Part shown: one piece after another, positions 32,901-37,955 of the stretch
How the letters are laid out: every line of letters begins with the position of its first letter
How positions within the stretch are numbered: the stretch's first letter is position 1
Assembly: GCF_963855985.1 (NCBI RefSeq)
Contig: NC_087110.1
Coordinates: 9,787,001-9,851,000 of the forward strand
DNA: 64,000 bases
Direction of reading: 5' to 3'
Source of the DNA: Ostrinia nubilalis
Lineage: Eukaryota; Arthropoda; Insecta; Lepidoptera; Crambidae
Notes under the pieces: generated by a model
What the model saw: the letters and a program-made list of their open reading frames with translations, nothing else
Databases searched by the model: none
Told to the model about the DNA's origin: nothing
Translations under genes and position numbers: made by a program

Positions 32901-33276
32901 ACAGATAATTATAATGCTAAAGTAACAATTTGGAACAACTAAAAGATGACACTTCTTCATCATGACTCCAGCTCTAAGAATTATTAATTCGTAAGGGTTT
33001 TGGTAATAAAATAAGGAAGTGAGGTTGTCTAGCCCCAGATTTTTAACCCCTGCCGTAGACTAGGGCTCGTAAACTGAAACTACCCGCAAAAGTGAGTTCA
33101 GATTCATAATAACTCGTAAGTAAATTAACCATCCTTTTTGTCCACAGTTCTCCAGCTTCCGAAGACTTCTCCTCAGCATCTACGCACCAATAGTATTGCT
33201 GCTGGCCGTAGCAATGATCTGTCTGGTTGCGCTCGCGCCGATAGGAGAGGCATACAACTCCATCATGGGCGCTTGA
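5914..33276 (+). CDS. FRRS1: Ferric-chelate reductase 1-like protein (Reeler-DOMON-cytochrome b561)
   Basis: Twelve exons: 5914-6003, 8633-8815, 10325-10497, 11146-11302, 21629-22103, 24538-24709, 25445-25502, 29939-30092, 30869-30961, 31126-31238, 32037-32156, 33148-33276. They sum to 1917 bp, 638 residues plus stop; all junctions are GT/AG and in phase. Residues 1-22 form a signal peptide (basic MLPRKR then hydrophobic). A Reeler domain follows (about 30-165), then a Thr/Pro-rich linker (about 178-200), a cysteine-containing DOMON domain (about 205-360), and a cytochrome b561 region (about 370-560). The last has candidate haem histidines in KLHGSFM, YHRILM, NPHAITG and NWLHWF. A final hydrophobic helix lies near 605-625. 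Known family members are membrane proteins that reduce ferric iron using cytosolic electron donors, probably ascorbate; Drosophila CG8399 is the likely counterpart. An acceptor-like CTTTGCAG at 5895-5902 suggests an upstream non-coding exon. AATAAA occurs at 33418. Function is inferred from domains. Confidence 0.93.
6081..6209 (+). mobile_element. MITE family A, copy 1
   Basis: About 125 bp with inverted ends CCCTAGACAAAG and CTTTGTCTAGAC. The interior (TTTTGATCGAATCGAAAATC) matches the copy at 45799-45918 almost exactly. It lies in intron 1 of the FRRS1-like gene. Confidence 0.8.
6259..6377 (+). mobile_element. MITE family B (PIF/Harbinger-like), copy 1
   Basis: Inverted ends start GGTGAGTTGCACCACCTAAC and close with GATGGTGCAACCCACC. 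It is flanked by TAA on both sides, the 3-bp target typical of PIF/Harbinger elements. Two more copies stand side by side at 30479-30603 and 30607-30724. Confidence 0.75.
7185..7848 (+). mobile_element. MITE family D copy interrupted by MITE family C
   Basis: The outer ends (CAGTCAGCC... and ...CTATTTGACTATGATTG, flanked by TA) match the family D copy at 59367-59811. The left arm resumes as GTGACACCAAAAGTAGTC after 7730, so the family C element (7199-7728) appears to have inserted into the left arm of D. Confidence 0.65.
7199..7728 (+). mobile_element. MITE family C (mariner-like ends), copy 1
   Basis: A 530-bp element with about 35-bp inverted ends beginning CACTCAACATCAAATAAATC. It is flanked by TA at 7197-7198 and 7729-7730, and has no coding capacity. 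Related copies are at 52382-52906 (inverted), 54976-55497 (same orientation) and 63271-63797 (variant ends). Confidence 0.88.
8172..8598 (+). repeat. Intronic retroelement fragment with GATGAT tail
   Basis: The first 165 bp match 570-735 in inverted orientation. The right part ends in TCCAGCTGTGGACTGTAAAG followed by a (TGATGA)n tail, the typical 3' form of a LINE or LINE-driven SINE. It lies in FRRS1 intron 1, 35 bp before exon 2. Confidence 0.7.
8863..9007 (+). mobile_element. Short MITE
   Basis: Inverted ends CCCGTGTTCACAAACGATG and the complement of a near copy (AATGTTTGTGAATAAGGG) bound about 145 bp of non-coding sequence in FRRS1 intron 2. Confidence 0.6.
9075..9160 (+). repeat. Dispersed repeat, copy 1 of 2
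   Basis: CTCTTGGCCTTGATCTC, TGATGGAAAGTGATGATCAG and the following CCGAAGA..GAAGC match 10208-10300 (CTCTTGGCCTGCATCTC..TGATGGAAAGTGACAAT). Both are in the FRRS1 gene. Class unknown. Confidence 0.55.
9314..9359 (+). repeat. Short hairpin (13-bp inverted repeat)
   Basis: TGCCCGTTTTCAC and GTGAAAACGGGCA are perfect inverted copies around a 20-base loop. It may be a miniature MITE remnant. Confidence 0.6.
9770..9915 (+). repeat. Interspersed repeat of the CCGCCCGCGAC-TTCGTACG family
   Basis: Contains GACCGCCCGCGACGTGTG, TTCGTACGTGTGGACCCCG and GGGGTTGAATTTTGGAAAAT. It is related to pieces at 49690-49790, 50830-51005 and 56527-56760. A common arthropod retroelement-derived repeat; I do not assign its class. 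Confidence 0.6.
10208..10300 (+). repeat. Dispersed repeat, copy 2 of 2
   Basis: Second copy of the repeat at 9075-9160, ending about 25 bp before FRRS1 exon 3. Confidence 0.55.
11303..12231 (+). other. Left part of FRRS1 intron 4, nothing recognised
   Basis: Non-coding AT-rich sequence between exon 4 and the first intronic repeat. A segment around 11880-12110 is richer in CG and TGACGTC motifs, but I cannot assign a function or repeat family. Confidence 0.5.
12232..12450 (+). repeat. Retroelement-like repeat, relative of 53045-53130 on the other strand
   Basis: Begins with AATCAAAATCAAAATTTTC and includes GTGCTGAGAAAAAGCGCCGC followed by AACAAACTCAGTCAC. The complement of this motif occurs at 53070-53110. 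Probably the end of a LINE. A 90-residue open frame crosses it but looks non-coding. Confidence 0.55.
12462..12736 (+). repeat. 275-bp direct repeat, left copy flanking the BEL insertion
   Basis: Near-identical to 20557-20833 in the same orientation; both carry ATACCTATCGATAGGTTACG and CACTATCAGCGCGCGCCCAA. If the BEL element is removed the two copies are about 160 bp apart, so the duplication predates that insertion. Confidence 0.85.
12898..13200 (-). repeat. BEL/Pao 3' LTR (intact)
   Basis: 303 bp, TGTT...AACA ends, identical by eye to the two parts of the other LTR. The pol reading frame runs about 72 bp into it and stops near 13128. Flanked on the left by target duplication ATCAG. Confidence 0.95.
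13128..13740 (-). pseudogene. BEL pol C-terminal region (DUF5641-like), frame-broken
   Basis: Downstream of the stop at 13738 the minus strand continues with integrase C-terminal sequence in other frames: ILNSRPLSPLSSDP, GHFLIGRPL, WDRWRTEYLSELQ. Near 13330 the frame shifts again to GPDNITRVVDVNTVKG and ends near 13128 inside the LTR. At least two frame or stop breaks separate it from the main pol frame, so no full polyprotein can be made. Confidence 0.85.
13738..15375 (-). pseudogene. BEL pol fragment: RNase H and integrase
   Basis: A 545-codon open frame. The first third is RNase H-like (HCFVDASQDAYG, TIPRLELCG, VFWTDSTILLSWI). Then comes an integrase zinc-binding segment (HLRLFHAG..., CVTCIRWRG) and a DDE integrase core with FYYCGADFAGPF, IHCDNGTNF and FGGLWEAGVKSSK. 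The reverse transcriptase that should precede RNase H is missing. Only its tail, readable as KIFDPLGLLSACTIKAK in another frame near 15400-15470, is left, then the frame shifts. Not a host gene. Confidence 0.92.
15376..15700 (-). other. Deletion scar of the BEL reverse transcriptase
   Basis: Minus-strand translation gives only remnants: FWEIDEFHPDKLK (linker before RT) near 15615-15650 and KIFDPLGLLSACTIKAK (end of RT) near 15400-15470. The catalytic core, including the YxDD-type motif, is absent. The gap between the two remnants is far shorter than an RT domain needs. Confidence 0.8.
15711..15946 (-). repeat. Six-copy tandem array at the end of gag-protease
   Basis: About six units of roughly 40 bp, each with GGCTGGGTA then a variable spacer and AGGCCCAGAAA followed by TAGT. 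The last unit is coding: on the minus strand it encodes the GWLISGPISNTQP segment at the end of the gag-protease frame. The array therefore seems to have grown from coding sequence by tandem duplication. Confidence 0.85.
15901..17784 (-). CDS. BEL/Pao gag-protease polyprotein (transposon gene)
   Basis: A 627-codon intact frame. The N-terminal 150 residues are predicted helical. Then comes a DUF1759-type gag core (KLPTFDGNYLKWLEFHDTF, about 150-300), zinc knuckles (CVICSQSHPTHRC, CNTCLRKGHISSQC, CRMCKSRHNTLLH, about 370-440) and a DUF1758-type aspartic protease with the active-site motif ALLDTGSQSSFV near 480. It ends just after LGWLISGPI, where an autonomous element would continue into the reverse transcriptase. 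It could still be expressed if the element promoter is active, but that is inference. Confidence 0.92.
   Translation of the reverse strand: MCANMSESDDYNESSAKLDLTKLYRQRSSIKGRLTSIKNYLQTIKLINPSDLKGAKLKELTIRLEKCQELFSSFDNLQTQIENNSDNLDIQLQERESIESDMYSALSSFQEIIESATPNSNSKFCDACSVSNGSHSQQFNNIKLPTIKLPTFDGNYLKWLEFHDTFDSLINSNDSIPAINKFHYLRSSLEGSALVVIKSIEFTSKNYLVAWELLCERYNNKNILINNHLKSLFSIELINKESYKALRYLIDNVTKNLRSLNTLGLPTDSWDALIIYLVSSKLDTSTNCKWEEHKSTLPSLPTLDNFFQFLRNRAAILETTSINKVEKPVYQSKSFQKSNNNTTKSFSVSLEDNSDAIATSYTPTCVICSQSHPTHRCPTFKKLSVEDRLNEVTRLKLCNTCLRKGHISSQCRLKGSCRMCKSRHNTLLHFDKPNIKEADNITVPSLPISLSAVSVGQVLLCTAMVEIESNNKLYQARALLDTGSQSSFVTDAFIQKLSLLTEDINSMSVSGINNVAFSITERCKLTLKSKVSSFKKQVQCLVVPEITGLLPSMNVNIEHLNLPTDLELADPLFYCPSTVDILLGADVFWDIVGSKRIKLGSNKPILQQSHLGWLISGPISNTQPNKD
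18277..18293 (-). promoter_or_regulatory. Primer-binding site, tRNA-Arg type
   Basis: The plus strand TCCTGTCACGGTCG+CCA equals the 3' end of an insect tRNA-Arg with its CCA tail. In element sense it therefore reads as the complement, seven bases inside the upstream LTR. tRNA-Arg priming is known for BEL/Pao elements. Confidence 0.9.
18301..18492 (-). repeat. BEL/Pao 5' LTR, proximal part (192 bp)
   Basis: Identical by eye to 12898-13089. The copy stops at GTC (18490-18492), where the 1.94-kb insertion begins. The remaining 111 bp resume at 20438. Confidence 0.95.
18493..20434. mobile_element. 1.94-kb insertion of unknown type inside the BEL LTR
   Basis: Bounded by a 3-bp duplication GTC (18490-18492 and 20435-20437). 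Removing it rebuilds a perfect 303-bp LTR. It begins ACGGGGTGGAAACGCC and ends CTCTCTAATCTGTG. No clear terminal inverted repeat, no poly-A end and no long open frame were seen. It is AT-rich, with several AATAAA motifs. It must be younger than the BEL insertion. Superfamily not assigned. Confidence 0.85.
20438..20548 (-). repeat. BEL/Pao 5' LTR, distal part (111 bp)
   Basis: Identical by eye to 13090-13200 and followed at once by the target duplication ATCAG (20549-20553). Confidence 0.95.
20557..20833 (+). repeat. 275-bp direct repeat, right copy
   Basis: Partner of 12462-12736. It starts a few bases from the BEL target site and ends before a short (TACATA)n run at about 20833-20855. Confidence 0.85.
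22262..22410 (-). mobile_element. Diverged LINE 3' fragment
   Basis: Plus strand begins CATCATCATCAATTCAGTCA and contains AACATAGACATTCCCCAATG and TTTCCACATCGCCCGGTTG, which parallel the RTE signature on the complementary strand. An internal inverted repeat (CACGGTCATAGAAC / GTTCTGTGACCGTG) makes this copy atypical. It lies in FRRS1 intron 5. Confidence 0.6.
22414..24369. mobile_element. 1.96-kb non-autonomous element with 30-bp inverted ends
   Basis: Left end CCCAAGTAACATTTTACTCC continuing ATTTAAGAGTTC; the right end is its exact complement, finishing GTTACTTGGG. Subterminal regions are rich in AGCTGTATA/TATACAGC-type short palindromes. There is no recognisable transposase. A target duplication is not evident, so the superfamily is left open. 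It occupies most of FRRS1 intron 5. Confidence 0.85.
24372..24500 (+). mobile_element. MITE family E, partial copy
   Basis: CATAATTACGCACGAGCGAT, AAGGATGGGTAGCTTGGGGT and CTCGGCGACTGGACTTTA match the right arm of the palindromic element at 30118-30325. The left arm is missing. It abuts the 22414-24369 element and ends shortly before FRRS1 exon 6. Confidence 0.75.
24815..24982 (+). mobile_element. RTE LINE 3' fragment
   Basis: Contains GGAAAACGCAGAGTGGGACG, ACCCACAAGGTGGACCGACG and AGCAGTGGACGTCTTGTGG, then TGAAATGATGA. Plus-strand orientation, in FRRS1 intron 6. Confidence 0.85.
25128..25332 (+). mobile_element. RTE LINE 3' fragment, second subfamily
   Basis: CGATCGAATCAGAAATGAGG-like and GAGGAGATCCGCAGGAGAAC lead into AGGTGGACCGACGATCTGGT and CCAGCAGTGGACGTCATTTG, a variant of the family end also seen at 1525-1559. 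An internal deletion of about 130 bp relative to other copies is likely. Confidence 0.8.
26147..27390 (-). mobile_element. RTE LINE, longest fragment (RT C-terminal half to 3' end)
   Basis: A 1.24-kb minus-strand copy in FRRS1 intron 7. It has two main frames: 26637-27197 with RT motifs (RGVRQGDVISPKLF, GININGEYITHLRFANDIV) and 26156-26680 with the C-terminal part (VLPVITYGSETW, GHIVRRTDGRWG, RPPTRW). They are separated by a frame break near 26680. The catalytic FADD motif has become FAND, so the copy is enzymatically dead. Further RT sequence extends to about 27390 with breaks. It ends in an ATG-rich tail near 26150. Confidence 0.93.
27391..28000 (+). other. Non-coding part of FRRS1 intron 7
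   Basis: AT-rich. TTCGTGA-type motifs recur here and on to about 29400 (for example near 27793, 27813, 28572, 28983 and complement copies near 28530, 28945, 29368). Nothing else was recognised. Confidence 0.4.
28015..28375 (+). repeat. Three-copy tandem repeat with long G and C runs
   Basis: Units near 28015, 28125 and 28220 share AAAATTTTGATTTGTTATT, then GTGAAAATATTTA..TAA and CCATTAGA. Each unit ends in a G run and then a C run. The last has GGGGTGGGATTATGGGGAGG facing CCTTATAATCCCACCCCTGG, forming a strong inverted repeat around a 17-C run. Confidence 0.85.
29765..29863 (-). repeat. tRNA-related SINE head
   Basis: On the minus strand the sequence starts GCCACGATAGCCGAACGATG (A-box-like). 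It has CGGACTTGTGATCCG, shaped like an anticodon stem-loop, and ends with GGTTCGGTCCC (B box at about 29774-29786). The arm layout is disturbed by an extra GC-rich block, so it is a tRNA-derived retroposon head and not a functional tRNA. Confidence 0.6.
30118..30325 (+). mobile_element. MITE family E, full palindromic copy
   Basis: About 208 bp, almost entirely self-complementary: GCCCGGTCTCTGAGCACGTA at the left and TACGTGCTCAGCGACCGGAC at the right, with about 85-bp arms. Partial copies are at 24372-24500 and 30985-31075, and a minimal one at 54271-54353. It lies 25 bp after FRRS1 exon 8. Confidence 0.88.
30479..30603 (+). mobile_element. MITE family B, copy 2
   Basis: Ends GGCTGAGTTGCACCACC and GGTACAACCCAGCC, flanked by TTA at 30476-30478 and 30604-30606. 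The right TTA is shared with the next copy. Confidence 0.85.
30607..30724 (+). mobile_element. MITE family B, copy 3
   Basis: Starts AGGTGAGTTGCACCACC right after the TTA shared with copy 2 and ends GGTGCAACCCAGCC before TTA 30725-30727. Closer in sequence to copy 1 at 6259 than to its neighbour. Confidence 0.85.
30985..31075 (+). mobile_element. MITE family E, partial copy
   Basis: GCGAGCGATAAGGATGGGTA, then GATTGGACGAAATTCTATGT and GCTCGGCGACCGGACTTTA: one arm only. In FRRS1 intron 9, 24 bp after exon 9. Confidence 0.75.
31466..31921 (+). mobile_element. hAT-type non-autonomous element with nested MITE F
   Basis: Inverted ends CAGGGGCGTAGCTAC and TAGCTACGCCACTG sit between 8-bp duplications CCTCTTGT (31458-31465) and CCACTTGT (31922-31929, one mismatch), which is the hAT signature. 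No transposase is present. A 218-bp MITE (31553-31770) lies inside. Confidence 0.85.
31553..31770 (+). mobile_element. MITE family F, copy 1
   Basis: Ends CAATGAGGGCTATCGTTTT and its complement. The interior contains two related segments, each with CACTGTAGAGTAAGGTCCTG. The same element occurs inverted at 49191-49405 with high similarity. Confidence 0.88.
32385..32617 (+). mobile_element. hAT-type MITE, 233 bp
   Basis: Starts CAGCGGTTCCGAAACTT and ends CCCACTTTGGGAAAGACTG. It is flanked by a perfect 8-bp duplication CTCTAGCT (32377-32384 and 32618-32625). It lies in FRRS1 intron 11. Confidence 0.88.
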
Positions 33277-34114
33277 AGACAAGACTAACAAAAAAACATG
33301 GCTGCGTAATACACCTGTATTTTGAGTAAATTACGAGTAAAACAAGGAATTCTACAAAGTATTAGACAAGCCGTCCTCTAAAATATTGTTCACAAATTTT
33401 TATGATATTTTTTAAACAATAAAAAAATTATGAGAAAAGTTTAGATACCTACTTAACTAAAAAAAGTATCATAGTAATTAGAATGAAAGGTCTTGGGTTC
33501 GATTCCCACCTTAGGCAGTTTGATTTTTCAAGTTTTTAGAAATCTATTGTTAATGTATTTAATAAATATTACCTACTTATAAGACGGAAAGTAGCTAAAA
33601 TAGCAACTAGTTTGCATAGTATTTTCTCTAAAACAGGTGTAGAACTTTTGTAAATATTATTATTAAGTTAAATTATGTATTGTAAGTTGAAATGAATTAC
33701 ACAGTTAAAAAGAGATTTTGAATATTGTAATTGAATGTAAGTAGTTAAGTAATTTGAAACATTCCTAAAGATTAATTTTGAAACAGTTATTAAATTGTAT
33801 TTTGAGTTTTACTATGTAAGTGTTACTTAGGTAAGCACTTATTTAGTGTGAGGCTCAATTTGTTACATAAAACACAGAAACATCTTTAAAAATATTTTAT
33901 TCGATCAACAAAGTATAGTTGTATCAATGGTTGTGTTGTATTATTTTGTGGTATGCTATTTTTGAAATATTTACATTAAAATGTTGTTCTTTAATTAATT
34001 TAAGTAGCGTAAGACACTTAACTGACCCTGACTTAAGTCACACTTAATTTATCACTTCTTGTAAATATAAAATGTACTTTAAAAAATAAATAACTTGATA
34101 CACAGTTTTGTCTT
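33277..34114. other. Spacer between convergent FRRS1 and POLE2 genes
   Basis: Holds the 3'UTRs of both genes. AATAAA at 33418 suits the plus-strand gene; the complement TTTATT near 33896 suits POLE2. A fragment with GGGTTCGATTCCCACCTTAG at about 33490-33535 is a half copy of the hairpin repeat at 37160-37241. No other gene was seen. Confidence 0.7.
33488..33535 (+). repeat. Half copy of the B-box hairpin repeat
   Basis: GGTTCGATTCCCACCTTAGG followed by CAGTTTGATTTTTCAAG matches the loop and right arm of 37160-37241. The left arm is missing. GGTTCGATTCC fits the tRNA B-box consensus, but no tRNA cloverleaf can be drawn. Confidence 0.65.
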
Positions 34115-35692
34115 TCATGTATCTTCTTTAGGTATTTGGGAATCTTCGACAGTTCTCGAAGCCGGAATGTATACTTTGAACGAGTACTCAGTCCGTGGGA
34201 AAGAGCCAGGATTGACAACATGGCAGTCTTGGTATGATCTTGTGTATGGTTGGAAATGATCGGCAACTACAACTAAATCGGGCATCGGATACAAACTCAG
34301 AGCATCTGCGTGCTTCCAAAATACGGGCTGGACTCCGAGAGATAAAGGTGAAAGTGTACACTGACTGAGAAGGGTCTTCGTCAAGTGATCTGGTATGTCC
34401 CCAGACTCTGGAAAGTGTATGGAGTTCCTGCACATCTTTGTGACTAGATCTTGCCTTATTAAGACTATCTCTTGAGTACAGTACTGTATTCGACAAGGAT
34501 TTGACGTGAATATCACTGCATCACCCAATTTGTCCCTTATGTCTTTTGTAATTGAGTCTGGAATGGCAGGTCTTGGTAAAATGTTAGGGGCTACAGGATC
34601 TCCTCTTCCTGGTACGAAGATAAACTTGCACGATTCTTTGAGCTTTGAAAATTGGAAGATCATCTCACCTAAATTGGTTAGAGCTGCTTTGAGCTGCACA
34701 CTGTGTTCGTATCCATACGGACATGACAGAAATTCGCCTAAAAAGACAAACGCTATCGGTGGAAAATCATTATAGCCTGAAAATAGGGTTTTCAACTTCG
34801 CCATAACCTTCAAATTGTCGAACCACACGTCTGAGAGGAACACAATCATACCGTCTTCATTTTCCTGTTCAATCTTCAGCAAACTTTGAGAATTCTTTAA
34901 CAAAGACTTGGATTTTCCTCCAAATGTGTTCAAACTGCCGAAATAAGGCAACGACGTAGCTCGGCTCTCTGAAGGTGGTAATACCAGGCCCATGACATGT
35001 AAAACTTTATCATCGTAGAATCCTTCGGCTAAAACGAAACTGTTTTCTGTAAACAAACCAGAATGATACCTCGTTTCAGACATGTCTAGCTCTACACTGC
35101 CAGTAGGGTCTTCAAGATAGAATTTTCCTTCAGTTAGTTGCGTTAAAAGCCCCAACACTATAACCTCATCAACTCTACTAGAAGAACTCAATAATACCTC
35201 AATTTTTCGTAGCTGGAACTGCTTTTCTTCAACTCCAGTGGGCAACACTTCTTGTGCAAACAGTTTGTTTCTGATAGTTCTCTGCCAAATCAAAGTGTAT
35301 CTATCTATCAGATACTGGGCCTTCCATTTAGGTTCCGGATAAAGGTTATTACTCAAATTCACATCTTTGTTAAACCGCTTTCTCTCATTGTCGTAGTGTA
35401 ATTTCGGTATGCTAAAGGCATCTATGACATTCAAAACAGTCTCTGCTTCTTCCAAGCCCAGTGAAGAGCACTCTTTAAAAGCAGTTTCTAGGTGCTCTTT
35501 CTCTAAAACTGGCACTGATAAACACTGGTGCATAAGGTGCGCGGTCAATTTGTCTATCATCTTCTGCCTTTCAGATGGTTGCAATGTAGAAACCTGTTCA
35601 GCCACAAAAGTACTCGCTTCACGGCGAATTGTAAATCCGCTGAGTTTGAAAGCATTGTTTACCTCCAGGCGGATCTTTTGCAAGTCTCCCAT
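34115..35692 (-). CDS. POLE2: DNA polymerase epsilon subunit 2
   Basis: One uninterrupted 525-codon frame, close to the usual length of the family (about 527 in human). POLE2 is the second, non-catalytic subunit of the leading-strand replicase in the nucleus. It supports holoenzyme assembly and links to the CMG helicase. The N-terminal 75 residues form the conserved helical domain (SGFTIRREAS). An OB-fold region follows (VLGLLTQLTEGKFYLEDPTG, about 175-245). The rest is the inactivated calcineurin-like phosphoesterase fold (MIVFLSDVWFDN, PFVPGRGDP-type FIFVPGRGDPVAPN, CHVVNPGSFPR). The start ATG at 35690-35692 matches the family N-terminus. There is no intron, unlike its neighbours. A GCGC-rich patch at about 35806-35828 resembles E2F sites only loosely. 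Identity is secure from conserved motifs. Confidence 0.96.
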   Translation of the reverse strand: MGDLQKIRLEVNNAFKLSGFTIRREASTFVAEQVSTLQPSERQKMIDKLTAHLMHQCLSVPVLEKEHLETAFKECSSLGLEEAETVLNVIDAFSIPKLHYDNERKRFNKDVNLSNNLYPEPKWKAQYLIDRYTLIWQRTIRNKLFAQEVLPTGVEEKQFQLRKIEVLLSSSSRVDEVIVLGLLTQLTEGKFYLEDPTGSVELDMSETRYHSGLFTENSFVLAEGFYDDKVLHVMGLVLPPSESRATSLPYFGSLNTFGGKSKSLLKNSQSLLKIEQENEDGMIVFLSDVWFDNLKVMAKLKTLFSGYNDFPPIAFVFLGEFLSCPYGYEHSVQLKAALTNLGEMIFQFSKLKESCKFIFVPGRGDPVAPNILPRPAIPDSITKDIRDKLGDAVIFTSNPCRIQYCTQEIVLIRQDLVTKMCRNSIHFPESGDIPDHLTKTLLSQCTLSPLSLGVQPVFWKHADALSLYPMPDLVVVADHFQPYTRSYQDCHVVNPGSFPRTEYSFKVYIPASRTVEDSQIPKEDT

Positions 35693-36139
35693 ATTTATGT
35701 ATCACGAGTACTGTGTGTCAATTGTGTTTTAATGTAATAATGTGAGCAGATAAGTTATTTTTCCAATAAATACACAAACAAACAAAACTTTTTGATCAGC
35801 GAGCAATGCGCGGAAGCGCGCCGAAAATTTGACAACTTTGACAGAACTGACAGATGTCATCTGTGATTAGTGATGTAACTCGAATGATCGAATTTTAATT
35901 GAAGAATCAATATAGTAATGGAGAATGTTACTTGGTGTGCATGTGCAAAATCACTTGAAAGCTTTGTTACAACACTTACAACTGTAACAAAGCTTAACTA
36001 AGCTTTTACATTATACAAATACATTTGTTTATAATTCATTCAAAAATACAAAGTAGGTAAATTATGATTTTATTAGCATTCAAAGTTCGCATAAATATAG
36101 AGTCCCACTAACGTGCAACAGTGCCAACAGTCACGTGAC
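35693..36139 (-). promoter_or_regulatory. POLE2 upstream region
   Basis: AT-rich DNA with one GC-rich island (GCGCGGAAGCGCGCCGAAAA at about 35809-35828). This island is a candidate core promoter or E2F-like site about 120 bp before the start codon. The match to the E2F consensus is imperfect. No TATA box stands out. Confidence 0.35.
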
Positions 36140-36791
36140 TAGAGATGGGTAGTGGGTAAAAACCCATTTCACCCGATTGGGTTAAAACTGGGTGATTTGG
36201 GTAAAAACCCGGTTTTTACCCATTATCACCCATTCTGGTGGGTGAAAACAAAAATAGCGTTTTTTTAAAGTGAGAAGTGGTATTTGTTGCTGTTCAGGGG
36301 GCGTTCTAGTGTTACGTAATGCAATCTGGGGAGAGAGGAGGTCTTGAAAAACGTTACAATGCGTTACAGTGGCGGAAGGGCGGTTCGATTTCAAGTTTTT
36401 AAGCAGAAATACTTTGTAGTTGGTGTTGTTATTTGTAACTTTATACCGTAATGTCATCAAAGAGAGTTTGGCATCTTTGGCATCCCCCCCCCCCCCCTCC
36501 ATGTCCTTGCCATGATCACAAATTATTGTGTTCCTACTAAATTTCTTCTTGAAATAACACCATTTTATAAAATAATTGGTCACATCGTCATAACGTGATC
36601 AATTTTACGATTTGGCCACGATATAAATGCATATTAGTGTTACTTATTAATCAATAAACTTAAATAAGAAAAATTCAATAAAAATGAAGAAAAGATACCA
36701 ATTGAAATAATTATAAAATTATTTGTTTTCACCCGGTGTAAACACCCACGGGTGGAATGAAACGGGTTTTTATTGGGTTTTTACCCTCATG

Positions 36792-37726
36792 TCGATGGCT
36801 CCTACGTATAAGGGCGAAACTGCCGCTTACGTCTTTTTCCAATTATTTAAGCAATGATTTCACTTTGCTCTAATCTATAACATCAGTAAGAAAAAAAAAA
36901 TTTTTTTCCATTAGATACAAAATAAAATTTTAGGCAAATAGGCGTATGTGCAAAACTACGCCACGTATAAAGCCCAATCATACGATTCGTCAATCTATAC
37001 GAGTAGTTGCTTACATAAACATATATTTTTTATAATCCAAATCTTAAATAAAGCCATGAAAATATTTAGCAAATTGTTTTATTTATAAATTATGACACAT
37101 TATATAGTTATTTAATTTTTAGCGTTAAGAGTCGCATCTCAAACTAATTTGAAAATTATAAATAACTTGAAAAAATCGAACTGCCTAAGGCATCGTGGGT
37201 TCAATTCCCGCCTTAGGCAATTCGATTTTTTCAAGTTATTTATATTTTTTTAAAATATGACACATTATGTTAAAAGACCTAACTAAATCTCGAGCACAGT
37301 ATATGGGCGTATTTGCGTTAAAACGTAAAACGGTACATTAAACGACTTTTTCTAACTGATTTATTATTGATATAGCACATGATAACAATTAAAATAATTA
37401 CATGCATAAATAAAGAGAGTAATCGCTCAAAATATTATATTTACGTTGTCATTTAAGTCTCTTTACGTTGAACAATATACATGAAATTATAGAAATATGC
37501 CGACGTAAAAGGGCAATGCGTAAAATCTCAAAATATATAAGAAAAATATAAAAATTGATAACAGCAGTAGCAAAAGCATTACATGTTAAGGCTAAATGTA
37601 AAATTTCATTAAATTCGTTTTAGTAGGTCAGAAGATATGACCCAAAAATATGGTTCTGGCCACTAAAATGGCTCTCCTGTAAAATTTACTTTTTTCACTT
37701 ACGCCAGTATACGTAGGAGCCATCGA
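36792..37726 (+). mobile_element. Nested DNA element with 18-bp inverted ends
   Basis: TCGATGGCTCCTACGTAT at 36792-36809 is perfectly inverted at 37709-37726. TG occurs on both sides. The interior is AT-rich and non-coding. It was inserted into the hAT element 36140-37760 and itself contains the hairpin repeat at 37160-37241. Confidence 0.85.
37160..37241 (+). repeat. 32-bp-stem hairpin with B-box-like loop
   Basis: Arms 37160-37191 and 37210-37241 are complementary with one mismatch, around an 18-base loop holding GGGTTCAATTCCC. A half copy is at 33488-33535. The loop resembles the T-arm and B box of a tRNA gene. Confidence 0.85.
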
Positions 37727-37901
37727 TGTGGGTTTTTACCCGGGTGGAAACCCATCTCTACACGTAACCCCATGTGACGTACTTTTACTTGGTCCGCTCA
37801 GTTGCTTTAACAATAATTGTAGGTATCTCGCGCGGTGTTTTGTGTTCTGTTGTTGACTTGTTGTGTGTTGCATGTGGTTGTGGTATTTAATTAAAAATGG
37901 C

Positions 37902-37955
37902 CTATGTTCAGCAGTGGACGTCCTATGGCTGAAATGATGATGATGATGATGGATA
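37902..37955 (+). mobile_element. RTE LINE 3' end, short
   Basis: GGCCTATGTTCAGCAGTGGA followed by CGTCCTATGGCTGAAATG and (ATG)n. About 50 bp, 5'-truncated, between POLE2 and the third gene. Confidence 0.85.

Larger units (their letters stand above)
36140..37760 (+). mobile_element. hAT-type element carrying a nested element
   Basis: Ends TAGAGATGGGTAGTGGG and CCCATCTCTA, flanked by 8-bp duplications CACGTGAC (36132-36139) and CACGTAAC (37761-37768). Subterminal GGGTAAAAACCC palindromes recur at both ends. About 935 bp in the middle (36792-37726) belong to a second element. No transposase frame is left. Confidence 0.85.

Noticed and set aside
33488..33535. tRNA gene suggested by GGTTCGATTCCC
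   Set aside because: Only the T-arm-like part is present; it is a half copy of the hairpin repeat at 37160-37241.
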